Shown in pieces: positions 1 to 6,121 of a DNA stretch of 10,743 nucleotides; position 1 is the stretch's first letter, and the number at the start of each line of letters is the position of its first letter. The position numbers and the translations under genes are program-made. Below the pieces are notes generated by a model, which was not told where the DNA came from, searched no databases, and saw only the letters and a list, made by a program, of their open reading frames with translations. Source of the stretch: Calditrichota bacterium (GTDB taxonomy: Bacteria > Zixibacteria > MSB-5A5 > GN15 > FEB-12). The stretch is from NCBI GenBank assembly GCA_008501655.1, contig QQUK01000246.1, positions 1 through 10,743 on the forward strand. Direction: 5' to 3'.

Positions 1-671
1 AATTGTCCGATTTTAGAGTTTCCTCCGGAAAGTTTAACAGCGATGGACCCATTTGGACAGTCAGGATTATCAAATTTTTCAACGGTATAAGATTTCAGAT
101 ACACTGAAAATCCGCCATAATATTCATCACTATCGGATTCTTCGAGTTCCTGATAGTTATTCATCCCAGCAAAGATTGATAGATACCATTTTACCGGTAG
201 GATAGATTCAGCCATAATAAATGATTTACTTTTATTTTCACTGTTACTGTGGAGTCTGAAACCACTGCCGACTGAGAGCGAAGGAGAACCGATGACCCCA
301 TCGGCGTTGACATTTTTAAAAGAGCTAACAGGATTAGATAAGTAATAAGTAACTTGAGTAGTTAACTGATAACGAACGGTATCTTCTTTAATTACATTCA
401 GATTATTTTTCCATGTAAGCTTTTCAGAGAGAACAAACGAGAGATTCGTTGAGAGCGTCTGTCTGTCGATATAGGGATTCCCCGGTGCTTTTGTTACAGA
501 ACTATATGATGAGCCGAGAGAGAATGAAAGTTTATTAACCACCCCATCAGGGTGGTTCGGATTTAGTCGGCTGTATGAATATACTTCATTTTGAGCAAAA
601 GCCTGAGAGAGTACAAGGGAAGATATTATAACTATCCATACTCCTGCCCGGATGTATAAATTCCTTTTCAA
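1..671 (-). CDS. Exported beta-strand-rich protein, probable outer-membrane barrel (3' end beyond window)
   Basis: An open frame runs from a TTG at 671 to the window edge, giving 223 codons without a stop. The frame is closed by a TAA just upstream and has no ATG there. AGGA lies 8 nt before the TTG, which supports this start. The N-terminus is a typical signal peptide: basic KR, then a hydrophobic core ending SQAFAQ, with likely cleavage near residue 23. The mature part is rich in Ser, Asn, Tyr and alternating hydrophobic stretches (for example LSTNLSFVLS, QVTYYLS, WYLSIFAGMN), which suggests amphipathic beta strands of an outer-membrane barrel. I do not recognise the family. The gene lies on the same strand as the cytochrome operon but is separated from it by an oppositely oriented tRNA and has its own possible -10 box. 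The C-terminus, which would show whether a barrel-assembly signal is present, is not visible. Confidence 0.8.
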   Translation of the reverse strand, partial: MKRNLYIRAGVWIVIISSLVLSQAFAQNEVYSYSRLNPNHPDGVVNKLSFSLGSSYSSVTKAPGNPYIDRQTLSTNLSFVLSEKLTWKNNLNVIKEDTVRYQLTTQVTYYLSNPVSSFKNVNADGVIGSPSLSVGSGFRLHSNSENKSKSFIMAESILPVKWYLSIFAGMNNYQELEESDSDEYYGGFSVYLKSYTVEKFDNPDCPNGSIAVKLSGGNSKIGQ

Positions 672-697
672 TGTTCCAATCCTATTTGTATCAATCC

Positions 698-703
698 ATT
701 ATA
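698..703 (-). promoter_or_regulatory. Possible -10 box of the exported-protein gene
   Basis: On the minus strand this reads TATAAT, about 27 nt before the TTG start at 671. That would give a leader of roughly 20 nt that includes the AGGA ribosome site. No good -35 box lies 16-18 nt upstream, so the call rests on the -10 box and its position alone. Confidence 0.35.
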
Positions 704-815
704 GGAATATAATATTTGGTAAAAGATGTGAAAAAGCAACAGAGGCGTTCAAGTTTTTGCTAAATTGTTGTGATATTGAGATTTAAAAGATATTGACGGT
801 GGTCTATAAAAGGAA

Positions 816-846
816 TTGACAAATGTACGATAAGATATTATATAGT
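816..846 (+). promoter_or_regulatory. Promoter of tRNA-Asn
   Basis: A perfect -35 TTGACA (816-821) is followed after 17 nt by TATATA (839-844), or after 19 nt by TATAGT (841-846). Initiation would fall near 850-855, about 20 nt before the mature tRNA 5' end. A consensus -35 upstream of a stable RNA gene is expected. Confidence 0.65.
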
Positions 847-850
847 TTGC

Positions 851-863
851 CTGATTCAATCAG
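851..863 (+). repeat. 13-bp palindrome in the tRNA leader
   Basis: CTGATTCAATCAG is a perfect inverted repeat with 6-bp arms around a central C. It lies between the tRNA promoter and the tRNA 5' end at 872. It could be a protein-binding site or part of the 5' leader removed by RNase P. No function can be assigned from the sequence. Confidence 0.5.
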
Positions 864-871
864 AGTTACAC

Positions 872-944
872 TCCCCTGTAGCTCAGTTGGTAGAGCAGCT
901 GACTGTTAATCAGCGGGTCGCAAGTTCGAGTCTTGCCGGGGGAG
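872..944 (+). tRNA. tRNA-Asn (anticodon GTT)
   Basis: A full cloverleaf folds over 73 nt. The 7-bp acceptor stem is TCCCCTG (872-878) with CGGGGGA (937-943), including one T-G pair. The D arm is GCTC/GAGC. The anticodon stem is GCTGA/TCAGC (898-902, 910-914) around the loop CTGTTAA, which places GTT at 905-907. The T arm is GCAAG/CTTGC with loop TTCGAGT. G944 is the discriminator base. CCA is not encoded, so it must be added after transcription. The gene is convergent with the cytochrome operon and divergent from the exported-protein gene. The last bases of this tRNA recur at 7623-7631. Confidence 0.97.
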
Positions 945-983
945 CTTTTTTTGTTACTCCACTTGTATAAGTGGAGATTTTTG
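945..983 (+). terminator. Rho-independent terminator after tRNA-Asn
   Basis: A run of seven T (946-952) follows the tRNA directly. It is followed by an 8-bp hairpin, CTCCACTT (957-964) and AAGTGGAG (969-976) with loop GTAT, and then ATTTTTG. The T tract lies only on the plus-strand 3' side. The hairpin therefore ends tRNA transcription and would not be a normal terminator for the convergent minus-strand operon, whose transcript meets an A tract after the stem. No clear terminator is seen for that operon. Confidence 0.8.
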
Positions 984-996
984 ATTGAAAACTTAT

Positions 997-2556
997 CTAT
1001 AAATTTCTGCCAATTTCAATATAGAGTTGAGTCGATTTAAGCTCTGAATCCAGATATTGCCTGATAGAACCGGACATAAAATATTTACCGGTAAATGAAT
1101 AGTAGCTATTCAAATCTACATATGTGTTCGTTGTTGTCGTTGTGCCTGTTTTATAAATATTTGAGCTTGCTGATGTCGTCAGGTACATTTTTGTAAATAT
1201 CGGAAATCGAAATGATAGGGAAGGGCGATAGGCGTTTGTAAACATCGTTTTGACATATGCAAATCTGAATGAAAGAAAGTTTTTTCGGGTGGGGAATCTT
1301 GCAAGATTTAGTGAAGTGTTTATGAATTTATTATCATCGATGTCATCAGATCGGAACCTGATGCCTGTGTTTCCGGAAAATGTTGTATTTCTTCCGATTT
1401 TAATGATTGTTCCAAACCGGATACCTTGATGGTTATTTGCATCAAAAAGTGAATCGGTGATATAGACGTCATCGAAATATCTAATTTGGTGTCTGTTATC
1501 ATAGGAGAAATTAATCTTTACAGTATTTGAGAGTTTATAGTTTATTCTACCATAATAATTTGAAAACTTAAATGTGCTACCGATCGCCTCCTTGCGCCAG
1601 GATCGGAACAAATCAATCTCAACCGAATGATAGGTCGAAAAAGATTCTGAATAGTAATCTGCTGACAGATTAAAAAATTCACGGTTGACACCATCTGAAA
1701 GATATGACCCAGCAAAGGCGGCTGAAAGATTGTACCGGCCGGATTTGTAGTTGCCTCGTTCATATGAAACAAACACTGCAGCTTTTTTCCGGTTGAAGTC
1801 TATATTTTGGTCGAGATGATTCGGTTCTGAACCTACTGCACCTCCTATTGAAACATATTCATTCATCTTTTTAGCGAGATAAAATCCATCAATAAAACCA
1901 ACACCTTGTGCCTGATAGACAGATTGACGCCCGAAAGACCATTGGAGGTGAGTATGTTCAGCATAGACAGCAAATTCATAGAGTCGGTGAGACCATTCGT
2001 TTTTATCTCCGGAGACTGTTATCTGTCTGGACCGTTGATAGTAGCGTGAGCGCATACTCAATTTGAAAGTCAAGTTGCTGTTGCTGATATTATCAATTTT
2101 CAGCTTTGTCTTCAACGATGGCTGGTATGACGACAGAGATGAATTGGTAAAATCTTTCTGGTAATATTGTTGAAATGATATATATCCACCTACGCGATTA
2201 ACTGGGTTTGTTTTTTGTTTTTTTTGTTTTGATACATCCTGATTGATCTTTTTAGTTTCTTCTGTGACAGATAACGGGCTGCCATTAATGTTAAGTACAA
2301 TATCATCCGTAAGAGGTGTATCCGATTGTGTCAAAATTTTACAGGCTGCGGATTTTGTGGATATATTTTCAATTATTATTGTAGCGACAATCTGATTCTT
2401 TCGAGTAATTGTTAAAGTATCACCTTTTTGCAACCCCGCATTTGTTCCAGCATTTATATAAAGTCCTTCTGACGAAACATATGTAACTTTTGTTTCGGCT
2501 TTTACCATTGTACAAACTATAAATCCTAAAAGTAATAAGTATATAAATAATCTCAT
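997..2556 (-). CDS. Beta-barrel outer-membrane protein with N-terminal SH3-like domain, last gene of the cytochrome operon
   Basis: This 519-aa protein starts with a signal peptide, with likely cleavage after VKA at residue 20. Residues about 22-92 form a small beta domain whose GTNAGLQKGDTLTI motif resembles the SH3-like repeats of FlgT-type and other outer-membrane-associated proteins. A Lys/Gln/Thr-rich linker (about 95-120) leads to a region of about 400 residues. That region has alternating strands, many aromatic residues and few long hydrophobic stretches, and ends in a short amphipathic strand (QLYIEIGRNL), all as expected for an outer-membrane barrel. The start is 2 nt after the stop of the upstream cytochrome gene, and AGGAG sits 5 nt before the ATG inside that gene's last codons, so the two are co-translated. 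I infer a porin-like partner for the cytochromes, comparable in idea to MtrB/Pcc porins. I see no sequence motif tying it to those families. Confidence 0.85.
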   Translation of the reverse strand: MRLFIYLLLLGFIVCTMVKAETKVTYVSSEGLYINAGTNAGLQKGDTLTITRKNQIVATIIIENISTKSAACKILTQSDTPLTDDIVLNINGSPLSVTEETKKINQDVSKQKKQKTNPVNRVGGYISFQQYYQKDFTNSSLSSYQPSLKTKLKIDNISNSNLTFKLSMRSRYYQRSRQITVSGDKNEWSHRLYEFAVYAEHTHLQWSFGRQSVYQAQGVGFIDGFYLAKKMNEYVSIGGAVGSEPNHLDQNIDFNRKKAAVFVSYERGNYKSGRYNLSAAFAGSYLSDGVNREFFNLSADYYSESFSTYHSVEIDLFRSWRKEAIGSTFKFSNYYGRINYKLSNTVKINFSYDNRHQIRYFDDVYITDSLFDANNHQGIRFGTIIKIGRNTTFSGNTGIRFRSDDIDDNKFINTSLNLARFPTRKNFLSFRFAYVKTMFTNAYRPSLSFRFPIFTKMYLTTSASSNIYKTGTTTTTNTYVDLNSYYSFTGKYFMSGSIRQYLDSELKSTQLYIEIGRNL

Positions 2557-2558
2557 AT

Positions 2559-3803
2559 TTACTCCTTGCTGCCATTTGGGTGACAGGACAAGCAGAGATT
2601 GGAGTCATACGCATATCCAATTTCACCGCTATGCTTATCATCCATTTGAGGCTGCTGGTGACATTGGAAACAACTGAATACAGTTCTATCTAAAGGTGTT
2701 GGATGGCAATCTACACAGTTATCCCAACGACTACTATGAGCACCGGAATAAATCGGGAAAAACTGTGTATCATGCTCTGTAAATGTTCCTTTTAGTCCGG
2801 TTGGATGACAGGTATAGCATCCACCTGAAGCATACGTGTATCCGATCATAGCCCCGTGCATATTGTTCATATCAGTTTGGTTATGGTCGTGGCATGGGAG
2901 GCATGTATAGACTGATTTATCCGTAGGCGTAGTATGACAGACAGCACAATCGTTCCATTCATTATTATGCCTTCCGGAAAATATCGGAAAGAATTGTGCA
3001 TCATGGTCGGTAAACGAACCAGCTTCACCGGTCGGGTGACAGAAATAGCAGTCAGGAGAGTTATATGCATATCCGGTAATTCCGTTATGGTCTGCATCTG
3101 TTTCCGACTGAGTATGTTCATGGCAATTCAGGCAGCTGAACATCTGATATGAGCCTGGCTCAACATGGCAGGTTACACAATCATTCCATTCATTATTATG
3201 AGTACCGGAAAAAATTGGAAACAGAACATCATGATTATCAAATCGAGCCGGTCTCCATTGATTCATCTGATGACAGGATTCACAGTCAGTGGAAAAACCG
3301 TTATTGGCATGTTCCGGGGATGTTATGGACAGGTACTCCATCTGGTGACATTCGATACATCGGGTAGTCTGTAAAGAGAAATCTTCTGCAGGCATCTTTT
3401 TGTGGCAACTCTGACAATCAACCAAGGCATGTCTTCCTGAGATCGGGAAATTTGTGTTCATATGTAATTGTTGAATATCAAACTGTTCCCATCCTCGTGT
3501 TGTATGACAGGATTCACAATCAGAACCCATCTTTGCTTTATGAACATCTTGATGGCAGGAGATACAGTTCTCTTTTACTTTACTGAAATCAGCGATATCA
3601 TGGCATCCGCGACAGTCGGCAGATTGATGCCGGTTTTCTAAAATATAATCGGTGAGAGAATGGTCAAACGACATATCCTCGAATGAATCAACCGAATGAC
3701 AGGTTTCACAATCGAATTTAATTTTCTCATGTGGGTTTTCTGCAGCAATAATCAACAATGATATACTAAGTACGAGCAGTATAGTGAAAATTTTAGATTT
3801 CAT
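2559..3803 (-). CDS. Periplasmic multihaem cytochrome c with 16 CXXCH motifs
   Basis: This 414-aa protein has a signal peptide (core ILLVLSISLLIIAA, cleavage near residue 21) and sixteen CXXCH haem c attachment motifs, the first at C32 and the last at C404. The N-terminal half (about 30-180) uses the pattern FDHS...GRH...C..CH with NCISCHQDVHKAKMG. It is shared with the cytochrome encoded just upstream and typical of cytochrome c3/c7-like multihaem proteins. The C-terminal half is three tandem units of about 75 residues with three haems each. Many extra histidines, such as DHD, could serve as distal ligands. GGAGG lies about 6 nt before the ATG, 15 nt after the previous stop. I infer a role in moving electrons across the periplasm. 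There is no lipobox and no recognisable catalytic nitrite- or sulfite-reductase signature, so a pure electron carrier is more likely than an enzyme. Confidence 0.93.
   Translation of the reverse strand: MKSKIFTILLVLSISLLIIAAENPHEKIKFDCETCHSVDSFEDMSFDHSLTDYILENRHQSADCRGCHDIADFSKVKENCISCHQDVHKAKMGSDCESCHTTRGWEQFDIQQLHMNTNFPISGRHALVDCQSCHKKMPAEDFSLQTTRCIECHQMEYLSITSPEHANNGFSTDCESCHQMNQWRPARFDNHDVLFPIFSGTHNNEWNDCVTCHVEPGSYQMFSCLNCHEHTQSETDADHNGITGYAYNSPDCYFCHPTGEAGSFTDHDAQFFPIFSGRHNNEWNDCAVCHTTPTDKSVYTCLPCHDHNQTDMNNMHGAMIGYTYASGGCYTCHPTGLKGTFTEHDTQFFPIYSGAHSSRWDNCVDCHPTPLDRTVFSCFQCHQQPQMDDKHSGEIGYAYDSNLCLSCHPNGSKE
2562..3236 (-). repeat. Three tandem ~75-aa trihaem units in the cytochrome gene
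   Basis: Units span residues 190-265 (3236-3009), 266-342 (3008-2778) and 343-414 (2777-2562). Each follows the order HD..FPI(F/Y)SG.H...W..C..CH, then a second CXXCH after about 10 residues, then GY.Y......C..CHP.G. The first two units share FPIFSG and HNNEWNDC. Each unit carries three haem motifs, pointing to internal duplication. Confidence 0.85.
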
Positions 3804-3818
3804 AAGTTACCTCCGAAC

Positions 3819-5255
3819 CTATAGTGGTTTTACAGAGCTTATATGACAGGATTCACATTTTGTATCAAGCGGTTTGTATCTCACGATAGTTTCGGTGCCA
3901 TTTAGTTCCGGCTGATGACAACCGGCACAGGAAACTTTTTGGTGAGCACCTTTGAGCGGATACGATGAATCTCTGGTATGATCAAATTTTAAGTGTTTCC
4001 AATCTTCGACGTTATGACAATCGGTACATGTCTTAGAAGGAGATGCGTTTGCGAATTGTCCTAAATGAATATCTTTATGACATTCAGCACATTCTCTTTT
4101 TTTCGGTTTAAAATTCCGAACTTTTTTCTCAACATTAGATTCAATATATTCGTGACAGACAAAACATGGTTGCGCCAGATGAGCACCTTCAAGAGGAAAT
4201 TCAGATTTGTTATGTGAGGCTATTGTAAACAAAGTCGGTTTATAGCCACTGACAGTATGACAGCTTTCACAGGCACCTTTATCTTTTCGAGTAACAAATT
4301 GTCCTACGTGGTAATCCAAGTGACAGTCTTTACATTCGTCATATTGATTTTTGGCAAAACGCACACCCGGCTTATGACATTTATCACATTTGACATCGGC
4401 ATGTTTTCCTTTAAGGGGGAAGTTTGTTTTGTTGTGATCTATATTTCGTTCATCAAGAATTTTCCAACCATCGGTGACATGACAGCGAATACAATCCTGT
4501 CCGAACTTGTTTTTATGAATATCTTTATGACAGGAAGTACAATTATCATACTTCAGGTTTATAAATTTCATAAATGTTGTATCTCTGGCGATAACCGGAT
4601 GATTGTCAATAAGCATAGGGTGGCATTTTAAGCAGTCTACATTTGTATGTTTTCCGGTAAGTTTAAAGTTAGCCTTGTTGTGATCAAAATGCACAGTATT
4701 TTTCCACCCGTTTTGGTTATGGCATGTTGTACAGTTGTCTCCAAGCTGATTGCGATGTTCATCATGATGACAGCTGAGACAGTTAGTATCCAGTCCTAAA
4801 AATGTCTTTGTAAGATCAATATCTTTTTCAATTGATTTTAAATCGGTATGAATCAGAGCTGGATTATGACATTCCCGACATTGCTGATCTGCATGTTTGC
4901 CGCTTAAGATATAACCGGTTTGGGAGTGATCAAATTTTTCGATTGACGGTTCCCATCTTATAAGCTGAAATTCGCGGCCGGCGTGGTCATTATGACAGCT
5001 GAAACAAACCTTTTGCTCAATTTTTGTGTATATATAGTGCAAACCTTTTTCCGTTTCTATCTGTTTCTTCAAAGTCTGATGACATTCCAAGCATTTTGCC
5101 GCAGATGGTCCTTCACCGAGTTCATGACAGTTAGTGCAATTAGTGAGACCCTCGAGATGTTTATGCGGTTCCGCGAGGTCTCCCGGGGATAATTGTGCAA
5201 ACGCTGAGATTGACAGACTCAGCAAAATCAGAATATTATATCTTAGAATACCCAT
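3819..5255 (-). CDS. Periplasmic multihaem cytochrome c with 17 CXXCH motifs
   Basis: This 478-aa protein has a signal peptide ending near SAFAQ (residue 21) and seventeen CXXCH motifs spread over the whole mature chain. It is built from a recurring module that reads roughly C..CH.D.H..QFG..C..CH..DGWK...DHN...F.L.GKHA...C..CH. This is the cytochrome c3/c7-like architecture seen in large multihaem proteins of metal-reducing and related bacteria. The conserved lone histidines (FDH, GKH) are good candidates for distal haem ligands, giving bis-His haems. The start overlaps the 3' end of the cytochrome b-like gene by 13 nt, with a GGGG ribosome site 6 nt before the ATG, so expression is coupled. 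It probably accepts electrons from the membrane b-haem protein and passes them to the 16-haem cytochrome. No catalytic domain is visible. Confidence 0.93.
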   Translation of the reverse strand: MGILRYNILILLSLSISAFAQLSPGDLAEPHKHLEGLTNCTNCHELGEGPSAAKCLECHQTLKKQIETEKGLHYIYTKIEQKVCFSCHNDHAGREFQLIRWEPSIEKFDHSQTGYILSGKHADQQCRECHNPALIHTDLKSIEKDIDLTKTFLGLDTNCLSCHHDEHRNQLGDNCTTCHNQNGWKNTVHFDHNKANFKLTGKHTNVDCLKCHPMLIDNHPVIARDTTFMKFINLKYDNCTSCHKDIHKNKFGQDCIRCHVTDGWKILDERNIDHNKTNFPLKGKHADVKCDKCHKPGVRFAKNQYDECKDCHLDYHVGQFVTRKDKGACESCHTVSGYKPTLFTIASHNKSEFPLEGAHLAQPCFVCHEYIESNVEKKVRNFKPKKRECAECHKDIHLGQFANASPSKTCTDCHNVEDWKHLKFDHTRDSSYPLKGAHQKVSCAGCHQPELNGTETIVRYKPLDTKCESCHISSVKPL

Positions 5256-6121
5256 TTATACCCCATCAGGACGGTTATGGTGACATGAATGAGCATAATG
5301 ATAATCATTATCCATGCAAATGGTTTATGGATGACATGCCAAAGGTGGAATACATTTGTAACCGCCCCTAAAAATTTTCTTCGTCGAAGCATAAGAGATT
5401 TTGTCTTGGACAGGTGCATAATGCGACGGATTGCTTTCGGTGGAAACGCCGGATATGTTTTCGTAATGTATCTTTTCAGTTTCCAGAATCGAAATGGACG
5501 TTGAATATCATCGGTAATAATCACAAAAAGAGCAAAGATACCTTTTGAATCATGAGAGAATTTCGGTTCGATCATCCGGTTGATTCTATCTATTGATTTT
5601 TTTGAAATATCATAGTTCTCAATTAACATGTTTGATAGTTCTTCATGTTTTTGATCAAGCTGTCCGAGGGCCAGTTCCTGTCCTTCTTCATCCCGGGGAA
5701 TCTGTATATAAATATAGCGACCGATTATACCTGAGAACATAACGGCAAGCATTGAAAAGTAGCTTATAGAAACAAGACCGTGCAGTTTGCCGGCTGTATG
5801 CAGGGTAATCAAAAGAGGTCCGATAATGCCGAAGAAGATATGGACATTGAGCCATTTCCGGATATTTCCGAATCGCAAACCAAGCAGAAATCTTTTTCTT
5901 GCTGAGTATAAAAATAACAATAAAATGAATGCCGATCCAATGACGCCGTACCCGTGACCGAAGATACCTCCCGGTTTGAGAGATGTATGAAGCTCTGCAT
6001 GGGGACGTTCGATTATTGGAGTCATATAGTACTCATAGCCGTAAACAGCCAGGTAGATGATTGCTCCTATGGCAGCAATATATAACAAGCCTAATAAACT
6101 GTTAAAAACTTTCGCTTTCAT
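5243..6121 (-). CDS. Cytochrome b-like integral membrane protein, likely dihaem quinone/flavoprotein-to-cytochrome c link
   Basis: The 292-aa protein has about five membrane helices (near residues 8-28, 56-75, 90-110, 118-141 and 266-287) and a large soluble loop (about 142-255) rich in charged residues. Histidines H94 and H108 in helix 3, and H265 and H279 at the last helix, are each 14 residues apart. Such paired spacing is expected for two b haems stacked between two helices, as in the ferric-reductase/cytochrome b type of membrane protein. H259, H262, H41, H45 and H56 are further possible ligands. The ATG overlaps the stop of the flavoprotein gene as ATGA, with only weak ribosome-site sequence, so translation is probably coupled. 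By position it would receive electrons from the flavoprotein or from quinol and hand them to the periplasmic cytochromes. Haem binding is inferred from the histidine pattern. Confidence 0.8.
   Translation of the reverse strand: MKAKVFNSLLGLLYIAAIGAIIYLAVYGYEYYMTPIIERPHAELHTSLKPGGIFGHGYGVIGSAFILLLFLYSARKRFLLGLRFGNIRKWLNVHIFFGIIGPLLITLHTAGKLHGLVSISYFSMLAVMFSGIIGRYIYIQIPRDEEGQELALGQLDQKHEELSNMLIENYDISKKSIDRINRMIEPKFSHDSKGIFALFVIITDDIQRPFRFWKLKRYITKTYPAFPPKAIRRIMHLSKTKSLMLRRRKFLGAVTNVFHLWHVIHKPFAWIMIIIMLIHVTITVLMGYKWVF

Noticed and set aside
2211..2230. T6-G-T8-G-T4 tract as a possible phase-variation site
   Set aside because: It encodes the Lys/Gln-rich linker of the barrel protein (KQKKQK) and the frame is intact. 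Without strain comparison nothing supports slippage.
4257..4631. Plus-strand frame of 124 codons inside the 17-motif cytochrome gene
   Set aside because: It is the complement of the repeated haem modules. It shows no start signals or domains.
2562..5200. Regularly spaced short repeats that could suggest a CRISPR-like array
   Set aside because: The periodicity comes from repeated CXXCH codons and haem modules. Repeats are not identical and the spacing follows protein modules.
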